Below are positions 37,694-47,534 of a stretch of DNA of 64,000 nucleotides, one piece after another. Source of the DNA: Candidatus Thiodictyon syntrophicum (GTDB lineage: Bacteria > Pseudomonadota > Gammaproteobacteria > Chromatiales > Chromatiaceae); contig NZ_CP020370.1 of the NCBI RefSeq assembly GCF_002813775.1, forward strand, positions 1,331,501-1,395,500, given 5' to 3'. Both the position numbers and the translations under genes were made by a program. The notes beneath the pieces are model-generated. The model had not been told where the DNA came from. It searched no databases and saw only the letters and a program-made list of their open reading frames with translations. Each line of letters opens with the position of its first letter. Position 1 is the stretch's first letter.

Positions 37694-38404
37694 TCAGCGC
37701 GGGGCCTGGGCGCCCGAGGTCCAGGCATAGAGCTGGTTCGCCGCGCGCTCTGCCCACAGGTTGATCGCATTCTCGGCATCGCCCAGGGTCCATTGCGCGG
37801 CGGCCTTGATGTGACCACCACCGACCTGGCGATCCGCCAAGGCCGCAAGCAGTTCGCCGCTGCGGGAGTCCAACACCTTCGCCGCTCCCTCGGCCGCGCC
37901 CACGAAGGGAAAGCTGCCGGTCGCCAGGTAGCCGACGGTACTCAGGGTGCGCGCTTGGGGCACTGCCATGGTAATAGTTCGCAGCCCCGGGGTCGCCGCT
38001 CTGGCATCGGTCAGTGCGACCTGTATCCTCATGACACCGGCCCCCGGCTGATCGGTGAGTTTGAACCTGGTACCCAACTTCTCCTTCAAGGCCGCATCGA
38101 AGTAGTTCGCGAGATGCTGCGCAGCGGCCGGGGGGATCTGCGATTCGGCGCTGGAGACGATGATCACCGGGTCCACGATGACCTTGCGGTACTGACTCCA
38201 GCGGGCCCCGGAGTTGACATAGCGCAGATAACTCTGGCCCTCTCCGCCAGGGGTGAGTTTTCGGCAGACGGGGCCCAAGAAGCTGCAGATCGCCGTGCGG
38301 TCGCCGATCGATGCCTGAAGGGTCGCCGCGCAACCCGTCAGCAGCAAGGACGCCCCCGCGATCAGGGCGAGGCACCCGCAGAGAGCCAGGAAGGCAACGC
38401 GCAT
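37694..38404 (-). CDS. DUF3313-type lipoprotein
   Basis: A protein of 236 residues from the ATG at 38404, beginning with a lipoprotein signal: hydrophobic AFLALCGCLALIAGASLLLTGC with lipobox LLTGC. The mature domain includes SYLRYVNSGARWSQYRKVIVDPVIIV, as in DUF3313 outer-membrane lipoproteins, then LKEKLGTRFKLTDQPGAGVMRIQVALTDARAA and GHIKAAAQWTLGDAENAINLWAERAANQL at the end. An ATG at 38443 is an alternative start giving a 13-residue longer leader. Function unknown; probably anchored in the outer membrane. It is transcribed divergently from the outer-membrane protein gene at 38602. Confidence 0.78.
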   Translation of the reverse strand: MRVAFLALCGCLALIAGASLLLTGCAATLQASIGDRTAICSFLGPVCRKLTPGGEGQSYLRYVNSGARWSQYRKVIVDPVIIVSSAESQIPPAAAQHLANYFDAALKEKLGTRFKLTDQPGAGVMRIQVALTDARAATPGLRTITMAVPQARTLSTVGYLATGSFPFVGAAEGAAKVLDSRSGELLAALADRQVGGGHIKAAAQWTLGDAENAINLWAERAANQLYAWTSGAQAPR

Positions 38405-38601
38405 GGCGGGCCGAGTCGGGTCGAGTCGAAGGTGATTGAACATTGCAGGATAACGCGCGGTACGTGGCAAATATGGTAAACGATAAACTATAAATGATTC
38501 GGGTGCAACAAATCGCGATCCCAGCCCAACCTTGACATCTGATAGAATGCGCGTGTTGTTCGCAATGCGCGTCCTGCGACCTTTATGAAAAGCCCTACAG
38601 G

Positions 38602-39795
38602 ATGACGAGCGAGATGCCTAGCGAAGCGAACAGAATTTCAGGCGGGTCGACTGGCGCCGGGTTTGCAGCCGGACTACTGGGCGCCTCGCTGCTATTGGCA
38701 GATGCAGTATACGCGGCGGGGCCGACGCCCGCCCCGACCGCGGTCAATCCGGAGGCGGACCCGGTCGCCACTCACTTGGCGCTTGGCCAGTCGTATTTGG
38801 AGCGCGGCGAGCATGCCCGTGCGGTCCTCGAATTTGAGCAGGTGCTGCGTTTCGACAACTTGCCGCCGGATCTGCATGAACAGGCAGCGATCTATGCGCG
38901 CAGCGCACGGGACTATGCGGCCGGGCGGCGGCTCTCCGGATTCGGCTACGCGGAGACCGGCGGCGGCTATTACCGCGAGAACGTCACCCGCTCTACCAAT
39001 GCCGCGGGCGGTAACCCGGCCCGCGACTGGTTCTGGAGGGCGCGCGCCGGCGGTGGCGTAAGCTATATTGCCCGCAACGACATCACCATCGACGGGACCC
39101 TGGACTACCGGTTCCGGTATTACGACAATCCCGAGCGGCGGGACGACTCGGACCTGCGCTGGAATGCTGCGGTGAACCAATCGCTCCCCCATGGCCGCCA
39201 GGCGATCGGGGTCCGCGGCCGGGCGAGCTACCGGGGTCAGCCGGGCTATCGCAACGACTACGGCCTATACCTCGATCGAGCATTCGACATCAATGCGGAC
39301 AATCGGATCTCATTGGCGGGCGAATGGCGGACACGCCAATACCCAACCGACCTGCGTGAACGCAGTCGCGACATCGCCGAGGTCACCGCCAGTTGGACGC
39401 GCGCCTTCCTGGACGGGCGGGCGTCGCTGACGCTGGCGGTGAACGGCGGCCGGGAGTGGGCGACCCATAACCGACCCGACGGCGACAACAACTTCTTCGG
39501 GACCGAGTTCAACTTCGGCATCGACTTTACGCCAAGCCTCGGCGGCTTTCTGTTCGGACTCTGGGAGCACAACGCCTATCTTGGCGACCGCACCCTGACC
39601 GACGCGGATTTCGAGCCGGTTGCATTCTACACGCGCAGCGACGATATCTACGAACTGGGCGGCGGACTGACCTACGGCCTTGGCCGGGGGTGGTCACTGC
39701 GCCCGGAGGTGCTGTATCTGCGCGACGAGAGCAATACGGTGTGGGGTAATTACAGATCGACGGAGCTGTGGTTGATGATCCGCAAGGCGTTCTAG
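38602..39795 (+). CDS. Outer-membrane beta-barrel protein with N-terminal TPR
   Basis: A 397-residue exported protein. After a signal-like hydrophobic segment (GFAAGLLGASLLLADAVYAAG) comes one TPR-like pair (ATHLALGQSYLERGEHARAVLEFEQVLRFDNLPPDLHEQAAIYARSARDY), then about 280 residues of alternating polar and aromatic strands (GFGYAETGGGYYREN, DGTLDYRFRYYDN, AIGVRGRASYRGQPGY) ending in WLMIRKAF, a terminal Phe as expected for a BAM substrate. The layout of TPR plus barrel recalls Slam-type or polysaccharide-export barrels, but it is shorter. The exact family is not recognised. It lies before the rhamnose genes on the opposite strand. Confidence 0.75.
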   Translation: MTSEMPSEANRISGGSTGAGFAAGLLGASLLLADAVYAAGPTPAPTAVNPEADPVATHLALGQSYLERGEHARAVLEFEQVLRFDNLPPDLHEQAAIYARSARDYAAGRRLSGFGYAETGGGYYRENVTRSTNAAGGNPARDWFWRARAGGGVSYIARNDITIDGTLDYRFRYYDNPERRDDSDLRWNAAVNQSLPHGRQAIGVRGRASYRGQPGYRNDYGLYLDRAFDINADNRISLAGEWRTRQYPTDLRERSRDIAEVTASWTRAFLDGRASLTLAVNGGREWATHNRPDGDNNFFGTEFNFGIDFTPSLGGFLFGLWEHNAYLGDRTLTDADFEPVAFYTRSDDIYELGGGLTYGLGRGWSLRPEVLYLRDESNTVWGNYRSTELWLMIRKAF

Positions 39796-39966
39796 ATTCA
39801 AGAGTGATCATGTTAGAACTCACCACGCGCGCCGCCGCCCGATCCAATTCCCGGAAATGGCTCAGCGAGGAATGCCTGCGTATCCCAGCTCGACGTATGT
39901 CCGAGCCGGTCGCCAATTTCGGCGCGGGAGAGCGTCCGGGGGCGCCGATCGATCTGAGCATCGGCC

Positions 39967-40899
39967 TCAGCAGGGGATCAACTCCAGACACTGATCCAGG
40001 GACACGCGCCAGTCCGGCATGTGGAGCCCGAAGGTCTCCTGGAACTTGCGGTTGTCGAGCACCGAGTAGGCGGGGCGCCGGGCCGGGGCCGGGTAGTCGG
40101 TGGAGGGGATGGGGATCAGGCGGCAATTGAGTTCGGCGCGCTCCAGGATGGCCTGGGCGAAGCCGAACCAGCTTACCTCGCCGGAGCCGGTCAGGTGATA
40201 AAGGCCCCCGACCTGCTTGAGATCCAAGTCCCCGCGCAACACCCGGTAGAGGACCAGCGCGGTCAGCTCCGCGAGCATGCGGCTCCAGGTGGGGGAGCCG
40301 ACCTGGTCATCGACGATGCGCAACTCGTCCTTCTCGCGCAGCAGGCGCAGCATGGTGAGCAGGAAGTTGGCACCGCGCGCCCCGTAGACCCAACTGGTGC
40401 GGAAGATCAGGCTGGGGGCGCCGGAGTCCAGCAGGGCCAGTTCGCCGCCGAGCTTGGTCTCCCCATAGACGTTCAGGGGGGCGGCGACATCCTCCTCGGT
40501 GTAGGGGCGTTTGCCGGTCCCGGGAAAGACGAAGTCGGTGGAGTAGTGGATGATCGGGATGCCGCGCTCGGCCAGCAGCCGGCCCAGTTCACCTACCGCA
40601 TCGGCGTTGATCCGCCGGGCGACGTCGCGATCCGTCTCGGCCTTGTCTACGGCGGTGTAGGCGGCGGCGTTGACCACCGCGTCCGGCCGGGCCTCGGCCA
40701 CCAGTCGGGCGAGCAGACCATGGTCCAGGAGGTCGATGATGGGGCCGTAGCCGCCCTCGATGGAGGCGGCGATCACCTCGCCCAGGCCCGCCAGGGTGCG
40801 CCGCAGCTCCCAGCCTACCTGGCCGTTGGCGCCGATCAACAGGATTCTCGGCCGCTGGCCGCTGGTCTTCACGGGGGCCGCAGGTTGCTGGGGGGTCAT
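39967..40899 (-). CDS. rfbD: dTDP-4-dehydrorhamnose reductase
   Basis: A 310-residue NADPH-dependent reductase completing dTDP-L-rhamnose synthesis. It has the Rossmann motif ILLIGANGQVGWELRR, the catalytic Y-x-x-x-K in NVYGETKLGGE, AVVNAAAYTAVDKAE, and HYSTDFVFPGTGKRPYTEED. The start ATG at 40899 overlaps the rfbC stop (ATGA). It is last in the rfbBACD order on the minus strand, supplying activated rhamnose for LPS O-antigen or exopolysaccharide. Confidence 0.97.
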   Translation of the reverse strand: MTPQQPAAPVKTSGQRPRILLIGANGQVGWELRRTLAGLGEVIAASIEGGYGPIIDLLDHGLLARLVAEARPDAVVNAAAYTAVDKAETDRDVARRINADAVGELGRLLAERGIPIIHYSTDFVFPGTGKRPYTEEDVAAPLNVYGETKLGGELALLDSGAPSLIFRTSWVYGARGANFLLTMLRLLREKDELRIVDDQVGSPTWSRMLAELTALVLYRVLRGDLDLKQVGGLYHLTGSGEVSWFGFAQAILERAELNCRLIPIPSTDYPAPARRPAYSVLDNRKFQETFGLHMPDWRVSLDQCLELIPC

Positions 40900-41468
40900 G
40901 GGTAGTCCTCGATGGCTGGCAGCCGCTGCGCCGGGATGTCCGAGAGGCTTGGGGCTGCCTGATCTTTTTGGGAGAGTTCGGGAGCGGATTGGCCCGTCAG
41001 GGGCCAGTCGATACCGATTGCCGGGTCGTCCCAGCGCACGCTGAACTCGGTCTCGGGGTGATAGTAATCGGAGCACTTGTAGCCGAACAGTGCGGTCTCA
41101 GTGGTGACCAGGAAACCGTGGGCGAACCCGGCCGGGACCCAGAACTGCCGCTGGTTCGCGGCGGACAGGGTGACGGCCACCCAGCGGCCGAAGGTCGGCG
41201 AGCCGCGGCGCACATCCACCGCCACGTCGTAGACCTCGCCCGCAAAGACCTGCACAAGCTTGCCCTGGGCATGGGGATGCTGGCAGTGCAGGCCGCGCAG
41301 GACGCCGCGGCGCGAGAACGACAGGTTGTCCTGCGGCAGGGACGCGGGGATACCGAGACTGGCGTAGCGCTCGCCGCGGTAGGTCTCAAGGAAAAAGCCG
41401 CGCTCGTCGCCCCAGACCTTGGGCTCGATGATGAGGGCCCCGGGGATGGCGGTTGTGATGACCTTCAT
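40896..41468 (-). CDS. rfbC: dTDP-4-dehydrorhamnose 3,5-epimerase
   Basis: A 190-residue cupin-fold epimerase. Conserved features are [65 protein letters not shown] with the catalytic His in RGLHCQ, and [19 protein letters not shown]. The ATG at 41468 overlaps the rfbA stop by four bases; a GTG at 41477 is an alternative. A short Pro/Ser-rich tail of about 30 residues follows the core. Confidence 0.97.
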   Translation of the reverse strand: MKVITTAIPGALIIEPKVWGDERGFFLETYRGERYASLGIPASLPQDNLSFSRRGVLRGLHCQHPHAQGKLVQVFAGEVYDVAVDVRRGSPTFGRWVAVTLSAANQRQFWVPAGFAHGFLVTTETALFGYKCSDYYHPETEFSVRWDDPAIGIDWPLTGQSAPELSQKDQAAPSLSDIPAQRLPAIEDYP

Positions 41469-42349
41469 GCGATCCACCCGCGCCGCAGCAACCCGAGCAG
41501 GTATTCGCCGTAGCCGCTCTTGCGCAACTCCTCGGCCATCGCCCGGAACTGCACCTCGTCGATCCAGTGGTTGTAGAAGGCGATCTCTTCCGGGCAGCAG
41601 ACCTTGAGGCCCTGGCGCTTCTCGATGGTCTCGATGAAGGCACCGGCCTCCATCAGGGATTCGTGGGTGCCGGTGTCCAGCCAGGCGGTCCCGCGCCCCA
41701 TGCGCTGCATCTGGAGTTCGCCCCGCGCCAGATACAGGTTGTTGAGGTCGGTGATCTCAAGCTCGCCGCGGGGCGAGGGCGCCAGGGTCCTCGCCCGGTC
41801 GCAGACGCTTGCGTCGTAGAAGTAGAGCCCGGTGACGGCCCAGTTCGACTTCGGCTCCCTGGGCTTTTCCACCAGGCCGATGACCTGGCCCGCGGCGTCG
41901 AACTCCGCCACCCCGTAACGCTGCGGGTCCGCCACCCAATAGCCGAAGACGGTGGCCCCGTCCCCGCGCGCGCTGACCTCCTTGAGTTGCTCCCCAAGCC
42001 CCTGACCGTAAAAGATGTTGTCCCCCAGGATCAGGCACGAGGGGGCACCATCGATGAAGTCCCGCCCGATCAGGAAGGCTTGGGCCAGCCCGCCCGGGTG
42101 GGGCTGCGCGGCGTAGGCGAGACGGATACCCCACTGGGACCCGTCGCCCAACAGCGACTCGAAGAGCGGCAGGTCGCGGGGCGTGGAGATGATCAGGATG
42201 TCGCGCAGCCCCGCCAACATCAGTGTGGATAGGGGATAGTAGATCATCGGCTTGTCATAGATCGGCAGCAGTTGTTTGCTGACCGCCCGGGTGATCGGGT
42301 AGAGCCGGGTACCGGAGCCCCCGGCGAGGATGATGCCTTTACGATTCAT
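41465..42349 (-). CDS. rfbA: Glucose-1-phosphate thymidylyltransferase
   Basis: A 294-residue nucleotidyltransferase making dTDP-glucose, first step of the rhamnose pathway. The signature [44 protein letters not shown]-like N-terminus (here residues 5-48), [30 protein letters not shown] and [13 protein letters not shown] are present. Length is typical. It follows rfbB by 15 bases and overlaps rfbC. Confidence 0.98.
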   Translation of the reverse strand: MNRKGIILAGGSGTRLYPITRAVSKQLLPIYDKPMIYYPLSTLMLAGLRDILIISTPRDLPLFESLLGDGSQWGIRLAYAAQPHPGGLAQAFLIGRDFIDGAPSCLILGDNIFYGQGLGEQLKEVSARGDGATVFGYWVADPQRYGVAEFDAAGQVIGLVEKPREPKSNWAVTGLYFYDASVCDRARTLAPSPRGELEITDLNNLYLARGELQMQRMGRGTAWLDTGTHESLMEAGAFIETIEKRQGLKVCCPEEIAFYNHWIDEVQFRAMAEELRKSGYGEYLLGLLRRGWIA

Positions 42350-42364
42350 CGCAACTATCTCTGA

Positions 42365-43423
42365 TCAGGCGGCCGTGCCCAGACGCTCGCCCCGATAGCT
42401 TCCGTCCAGCACCCGCGCACACCACCGCGGGTGCTCCAGATACCATTGGACGGTGCGGCGCAGCCCGGTCTCGAAGGTTTCCTGCGGCGCCCAGCCCAGC
42501 TCACGCTTGAGCTTGTCGGCGTCGATGGCGTAGCGCCGGTCATGGCCGGGGCGGTCGGCGACATAGGTCTTGAGGGCCGCGTGGGGACGCCGGGGCGAGT
42601 CCGGCAACAAGTCGTCCAGCAGGGCGCACAGGGTGTCGACCACCGCCAGATTGGTGCGCTCGCTGTCGCCGCCCACGTTGTAGACCGCGCCGGGGGTCCC
42701 TGCCTCCAGCACCCGCAGGATGGCGCGGCAGTGGTCGCCGACATAGAGCCAGTCGCGGATGTTGCCGCCGTCGCCGTAGATCGGCAGGGGCTCGCCGCGC
42801 TGCGCCTTGTGGATCATCAGCGGGATCAGCTTCTCGGGGAACTGATAGGGGCCGTAATTGTTGGAGCAGTTGGTGGTCAGCACCGGCAGGCCGTAGGTGT
42901 GGAACCAGGCCCGCACCAGGTGATCGGAGGCCGCCTTGGAGGCCGAATAGGGGGAGTTGGGGGCATAGGGCGTGGACTCGGTGAAACGCCCGGTCGCCCC
43001 CAGGGACCCGTAGACCTCGTCGGTGGAGACGTGCAGGAACCGGAAATCCCGGCGCGCCGTCGCGCCGAGTTTGAGCCAGTAGGCGCGTGCCGACTCGAGC
43101 AGGTTGAAGGTCCCCACCACGTTGGTGCTGATGAACGGCGTGGGGCCGTCGATAGAACGATCCACATGGCTCTCGGCGGCGAAATTCACCACCGCGTCGA
43201 CTGCATAGTCCGTCAGCAGTTGCCCCACCAGGGCACCATTGCCGATGTCACCCTGGACAAAGATGTGGCGCGGATTGCCGGCCAAGGGGTCCAGGGTGTC
43301 CAGGTTGCCCGCGTAGGTCAACTGGTCCAGATTGACGACCCGCCAAGGCGTCTGCGCCATCAGCAGGTGGACGAAATTGCCGCCGATGAAGCCGGCACCC
43401 CCGGTGACCAGCACTGTGTGCAT
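42365..43423 (-). CDS. rfbB: dTDP-glucose 4,6-dehydratase
   Basis: A 352-residue extended short-chain dehydrogenase. The NAD motif [14 protein letters not shown] is near the start, followed by [27 protein letters not shown] and the catalytic [14 protein letters not shown]. It converts dTDP-glucose to the 4-keto-6-deoxy sugar. It is the first gene of the rfbBACD operon. The 246-base gap upstream (43424-43669) shows no gene and no certain promoter. Confidence 0.98.
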   Translation of the reverse strand: MHTVLVTGGAGFIGGNFVHLLMAQTPWRVVNLDQLTYAGNLDTLDPLAGNPRHIFVQGDIGNGALVGQLLTDYAVDAVVNFAAESHVDRSIDGPTPFISTNVVGTFNLLESARAYWLKLGATARRDFRFLHVSTDEVYGSLGATGRFTESTPYAPNSPYSASKAASDHLVRAWFHTYGLPVLTTNCSNNYGPYQFPEKLIPLMIHKAQRGEPLPIYGDGGNIRDWLYVGDHCRAILRVLEAGTPGAVYNVGGDSERTNLAVVDTLCALLDDLLPDSPRRPHAALKTYVADRPGHDRRYAIDADKLKRELGWAPQETFETGLRRTVQWYLEHPRWCARVLDGSYRGERLGTAA

Positions 43424-43669
43424 TCTAGAGTTCCTCCTGGTCGCGATGGGCGCCGGCCCGGCGGGTTGCCGTGCCCTGGTGGGCGGCCCTGATATGCAGG
43501 GGCGACGCGCGCTGACGCAACCGCCCCCGGGGTGGACGTGATGATACCGCGTCAGGCGGCGCGACGCAGGGTGAGCCGTGTCTTTACCAGGGCCGGACGG
43601 GGCGCGGCGGCCTGCTAAAGCGTCGGCCTCGGGGCGCGTCCTCAGGGTACGACGTCTTGCGGAAATCGC

Positions 43670-44857
43670 CTAAAGGGCGGCGAGATAGAGCTTCAAGAGC
43701 CCCGGACGCAGTTGCGCCAGGGCCTTACGTCGGGGCATGTCGTCCGCGCCGCTCACCATTGCGTGCAGCAGCCGGTAGGCGTCGCCGGCGGTGCCGGGCG
43801 GGGCCAGGTCGGGGGGCACGGCGCCGGCCGTGCCGCGGTCGGCGAACAGGAGCCAGGCGGGGAAGTCCGCGGTGGCGAGTCCCAGGTCGGCGTCACCGAA
43901 GTGAATCCAGAGGCGCCGCAGCCGGGCGCCCGCAAGGTCCTCGGCGTCCAGGTTGTGCTGCGCCTCCTGCGGATGTTCCCAGCACAGCAGTGCCCAGTCA
44001 CGGCGGGCGGCGGCCGGGTCGAGCATCCGTTGGCACGCTTCCAAGTGCGCCAGGACAAGCGCTGGTCGACTGCGCCAGGCGGGCTGCGACTCGATGGCGT
44101 TGCGCGCCGCCGGGTGGCGCCCGGCGCGCGCCCAGGCGTAGCCGGCGTGCAGCCGCGGGGCCGCGGGGTCGAAGGGGCGCTCGGCCAGCGCCGCGGCCAG
44201 CGCCGCCCACAGGGGGGCCAGGAGGTCCCGGGCGCGGTGGCCGAGCAGGTCCCGGGCCTCGGGCTCCATCGACTCAAGCGCCTGCAGTTGCTCCGCCGGG
44301 GGCAGGGCGGGCAGGTCCTCCACCGCCTGCATGAGGTGCAGGTAGCGGCGCAGCCTGGGGTGGCGGGGGTCCAGGGCCATCAGCCGGGTGAGGGCGGCGT
44401 GAGCGGTGTCGATGCGGCGTCCGGTCAGTGCCGTGCGCACCGACTCCTCGAGGATCTGGTCCTGGCTGTCGTGGAACAGGTCCAGTTGCCGCCGATCGGC
44501 GGCCGGGGCGAAGGCCGTGGCGCAGCCGCGCATCAGCCCCGGGTGGGCCGCCTCCGCGGGGCCGATCGGGATGATCCGCTCTGCGGCCCCCCAGGCGCGG
44601 TGCTCCAGGGGCTCCGCCGCCAGGCCCTGGGCCGCCGCATAGAGACCCGCGCGGGCCAGAACCTCCGCCGCCTGATCCGCCGGGACGCGCAAGACCGCCT
44701 CCAGATGGGGCACCCGGCCGAGCCGCCAGGACTCGTAGTCCGCATAGCTCAGGTCGTCGCAGGCCATCAAGAGTTCCAGCGGGTCCAGGCGGCCCTGCTC
44801 CAGGATCAGTTGGTCCACCAGGGCGGTAAGACCTTGCTTTGAGAGTGGTTCATTCAT
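43670..44857 (-). CDS. Alpha-helical (TPR-like) protein of unknown function
   Basis: A 395-residue cytoplasmic protein without signal peptide or membrane helices. It is rich in Ala, Leu and Arg, with regularly spaced helix pairs: ADQAAEVLARAGLYAAAQGLAAEP, DTAHAALTRLMALDPRHPRLRRYLHLMQAVEDL, LHAGYAWARAGRHPAARNAIESQPAW. This fits a solenoid of TPR-like repeats, as in protein-interaction adaptors. Start MNEPLSKQGL at 44857 (a second ATG is nine bases upstream); no strong ribosome site is seen. The family is not recognised. It lies between the rhamnose operon and a Uma2 gene. Confidence 0.7.
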   Translation of the reverse strand: MNEPLSKQGLTALVDQLILEQGRLDPLELLMACDDLSYADYESWRLGRVPHLEAVLRVPADQAAEVLARAGLYAAAQGLAAEPLEHRAWGAAERIIPIGPAEAAHPGLMRGCATAFAPAADRRQLDLFHDSQDQILEESVRTALTGRRIDTAHAALTRLMALDPRHPRLRRYLHLMQAVEDLPALPPAEQLQALESMEPEARDLLGHRARDLLAPLWAALAAALAERPFDPAAPRLHAGYAWARAGRHPAARNAIESQPAWRSRPALVLAHLEACQRMLDPAAARRDWALLCWEHPQEAQHNLDAEDLAGARLRRLWIHFGDADLGLATADFPAWLLFADRGTAGAVPPDLAPPGTAGDAYRLLHAMVSGADDMPRRKALAQLRPGLLKLYLAAL

Positions 44858-45003
44858 TGGCGCCAACTGAAAACCCTTGTGTATAGATCGAACTCAGCCA
44901 CCCGCAGCGGCACCGGACAAGGACCCCGGGACCAGTCGCCCCCATGCTAGACTCATGCTGCCCGCGCCGACCCGGCGCACCCCTGCCGCGAGGGCCCCAC
45001 GCC

Positions 45004-45609
45004 ATGGGCTATACCCAGGACCTGCCGCGGGTGGACCTGCATGTCCCACCCAGTATCCGCCTGGACGATGACCTCTTTTTCGCCCTCTGCCAGGCCAACC
45101 GCGACTGCCGCATCGAACGCACTGCCGAGGGAGATATCCAGATCATGCCGCCGACCGGGGGACTGACTGGAAAGAGAAACTGTGATCTCATCGTCGACGT
45201 AGGGCTTTGGGCCAGGCAGGACGGCCGCGGCCTGGCATTCGACTCATCCACCGGCTATACCCTGCCCAACGGTGCCGTGCGCTCGCCGGATTGCTCCTGG
45301 GTGCTGCGTGAGCGCTTGGCGCGATTGACCGCGCAGGAGCAGCAGAAATTTTTGCCCCTGGCCCCGGATTTCGTGATCGAGCTGGCCTCCCCGACCGACG
45401 AGCGCGCGGACCTGATCGCCAAGATGCGCGAGTATCAGTCAAACGGGGTGCGGCTCGGCTGGCTGATCCTGCCGGTGCAGCGGCAGGTCTACAGCTATCT
45501 CGAGCGCGGACCCGGGCAGCGCCTGGACCATCCCGACACCCTGACCAATGAGGCCATCCTGCCGGGCCTCACGCTGAGCCTCTCGGGGATCTGGGCGGCA
45601 GGGTTCTAG
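45004..45609 (+). CDS. Uma2 family PD-(D/E)XK nuclease-like protein
   Basis: A 201-residue Uma2 (DUF820) protein of canonical length. Family blocks: FFALCQANRDCRIERTAEGDIQIMPPTGG, SSTGYTLPNGAVRSPDCSWV, APDFVIELASPTDERADLIAKMREYQSNGVRLGWLILP and ERGPGQRLDHPDTLTNEAILPGL. The Asp in SPDCSW, Glu in IELAS and the following Lys make a PD-(D/E)XK-like active site. Cellular role unknown. ATG at 45004; the protease gene follows after 21 bases on the same strand. Confidence 0.92.
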   Translation: MGYTQDLPRVDLHVPPSIRLDDDLFFALCQANRDCRIERTAEGDIQIMPPTGGLTGKRNCDLIVDVGLWARQDGRGLAFDSSTGYTLPNGAVRSPDCSWVLRERLARLTAQEQQKFLPLAPDFVIELASPTDERADLIAKMREYQSNGVRLGWLILPVQRQVYSYLERGPGQRLDHPDTLTNEAILPGLTLSLSGIWAAGF

Positions 45610-45630
45610 ACTTTCAACTGCTCCGGAACT

Positions 45631-46707
45631 ATGCCCAATCAGGTCCCGATTTCAACCCCGGTGGGCCACGCCGGTTTGCTCGCCCTGGTGCTCCTGCTGG
45701 CCTGGCTGCCGACGCGGGCGGAGGTCTTCAAGTTCCAGGACGCCGACGGTCGCTGGCACTTCACCGACCGGCCGCCCCCGGGCGCCGCTGTGCCCGCGCC
45801 CCCGCCGGTGTCCGCCGCAGCGGCCGTCCCGGCCCGGGACCTGGCCGCGGCGCTGGCCCAGCGCTTCAGCGCCCGCACGGCGGTCCAGCAGGCCACCCTT
45901 GCCACCGTCGCGATCGAGGCCGTGCTCGGTCAGGGCGCCGGCTTTTTCATCACCGACGACGGCTATATCCTCACCAATCGCCATGTGGTCCGCCCCATGC
46001 CGACTGACCGGCGCGAGGAGGAGGCGCGCTTGCAGCCGGCAGAAGGGCGGTTGCAGGCCCAGGAGGCGGAACTCGCGCGGCGGCGCACGCTGGCGGCCGG
46101 GGCGGCCGCCGACCTGGCCCGGCTCAAGGCCCGGGGCCAGGAGCAGGGCCCGGTCGCGCGCCGCCTCAAGGATCAGTATGACTATTACGCGGCGGCCGTC
46201 GCCGAGCTGGCCGACCAAGTGGCGCATGGGCGGCAACGCGTGGACAGCGCCAAGCTGGAGCAGAGCCTCAAGACCGACCACGCCATCCTCCAGCAGGACT
46301 TTCCCATCGTCCTGAAGGATGGCGAGCGCCTCACCGCCCGGCTGATCCGTGCCAGTGACGACCATGACCTGGCCCTGCTCAAGCTCGACGGCTACCGTAC
46401 CCCGGCGTTGCGCTGGGCCACGGGTCAGCCCCTCGGACAGGGGGACCCCGTCTATGCCATCGGCAATCCACTGGGTGTCTCCGACAGCGTGACCGCCGGA
46501 CGGGTCACGCGGCTCGCCCCGGATCAGATCATGACCGATGTCCAGTTGCTTCCCGGCAACAGCGGCGGCCCGCTGGTCGATGAGGCGGGGGAGGTCGTCG
46601 CCATCAACTTCGCCAAGCTGGCCAAGGGCGGCGATGCCAACTACCAGGGGTTCGGCCTGGCGATCCCCGGCGCCATCGCCCGGGCGGCGTTCCCGGAATT
46701 GCGCTGA
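45631..46707 (+). CDS. Exported trypsin-like serine protease with DUF4124 domain and coiled-coil insertion
   Basis: A 358-residue protein: signal segment (LLALVLLLAWLPTRA), DUF4124 motif VFKFQDADGRWHFTDRPPP (residues 32-50), Pro/Ala linker, and a trypsin-type domain with His118 (TNRHVV), Asp246 (DHDLALLK) and Ser311 (GNSGGPL). Between His and Asp, about residues 125-220 form a long charged helical, coiled-coil-prone insert (EEEARLQPAEGRLQAQEAEL...), not normal for HtrA/DegP-type proteases, and there is no PDZ domain. It should act in the periplasm. The insert could hold a regulator or substrate. No close homologue is recognised. Confidence 0.88.
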   Translation: MPNQVPISTPVGHAGLLALVLLLAWLPTRAEVFKFQDADGRWHFTDRPPPGAAVPAPPPVSAAAAVPARDLAAALAQRFSARTAVQQATLATVAIEAVLGQGAGFFITDDGYILTNRHVVRPMPTDRREEEARLQPAEGRLQAQEAELARRRTLAAGAAADLARLKARGQEQGPVARRLKDQYDYYAAAVAELADQVAHGRQRVDSAKLEQSLKTDHAILQQDFPIVLKDGERLTARLIRASDDHDLALLKLDGYRTPALRWATGQPLGQGDPVYAIGNPLGVSDSVTAGRVTRLAPDQIMTDVQLLPGNSGGPLVDEAGEVVAINFAKLAKGGDANYQGFGLAIPGAIARAAFPELR

Positions 46708-46743
46708 ACCCGCGTTAAATTGCGGGCATCCCCTGGTCCCGGC

Positions 46744-47229
46744 TCAGCCGCAGGCGCTCTCCATGCCGACCAGCGAGAAGTAGACGCGGGCGAACTCCCG
46801 GTCGCAGCCGACGATGTGACCGAGCAGCCAATCGCGCACCCATTCCTGGCCGATGTCATCGAAGACCAGGATGCCCCGCGCGCGGCATTCGCGCACCATG
46901 GTGTCGAACTTGGCCATGAGGACGATGTGTTGCTCCTCGTGTTCCGCCCGCCGCGCGTAGCCGATCGCGCGCATGAACGCCTCCTCGCGTCGACAATGGG
47001 CGCGGGCCTTGTCGCCGAAGGCGGTGAGGGCCTCGGCCAACCCTCTCGGCCCTGAAGCGGCGCCGGTGCCGGGGGCCGGCACCCCGCGGGGAAAGGCGAC
47101 CGGGGCCGCTGCCTGCGGACAGTAGCGCAGGCTGATATCGATCAGGGCCTCGACCAAGGCACGGTGATCCGCATCCAGGGCACCGATGCCCAGGCACCAT
47201 TCATTACGCCAGGTCAAGAGTCTAGACAT
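46744..47229 (-). CDS. Bacteriohemerythrin
   Basis: A 161-residue hemerythrin-domain protein, an oxygen-binding di-iron helical bundle of the cytoplasm. Iron-ligand motifs: H22 in LDADHRALV, H in ARAHCRREEAF with the nearby Glu, HEEQH, and H...D in GHIVGCDREF. An insert of about 30 residues rich in Pro/Gly/Ala follows the second helix region. GGGAGA lies 8 bases before the ATG at 47229. Hemerythrins are common in microaerophilic and phototrophic sulfur bacteria, where they may sense or deliver oxygen. Confidence 0.92.
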   Translation of the reverse strand: MSRLLTWRNEWCLGIGALDADHRALVEALIDISLRYCPQAAAPVAFPRGVPAPGTGAASGPRGLAEALTAFGDKARAHCRREEAFMRAIGYARRAEHEEQHIVLMAKFDTMVRECRARGILVFDDIGQEWVRDWLLGHIVGCDREFARVYFSLVGMESACG

Positions 47230-47534
47230 CGGGGTGTCTCCCGTGGGCGGCGCCGCTCCCGGCAAGGGGCGCGTGGGTTGGGTCGGGGCACCGCGGGGCG
47301 CGTGTCGGCGCCGACGGTGCACCCCGTCAAGGCTCCATTGTGGGGGTCTACCGGCAGCGGATTCCAGTCCCAGCCGACGGCCCGGCCCGCCCGCAAGCAG
47401 GCGTGGCCGGTGTCACCGATGGGTCCCGGCGGTCGTCCAGACTGGAATTTACGCCCTCCCGCCCGTCGCGTCACCCATTCACTGACATATACTGCGTTTC
47501 CCTTTGTTTCGGACCTGGACCCGCCCCGCCCGCC

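Noticed and set aside
38532-38548. TTGACA and TAGAAT before the outer-membrane protein gene as a promoter
   Set aside because: The two hexamers are only five bases apart, so they cannot be the -35 and -10 boxes of the same promoter.
39768-40130. Plus-strand frame of 120 codons after the outer-membrane protein gene
   Set aside because: Most of it lies antisense to rfbD and it has no recognisable features.
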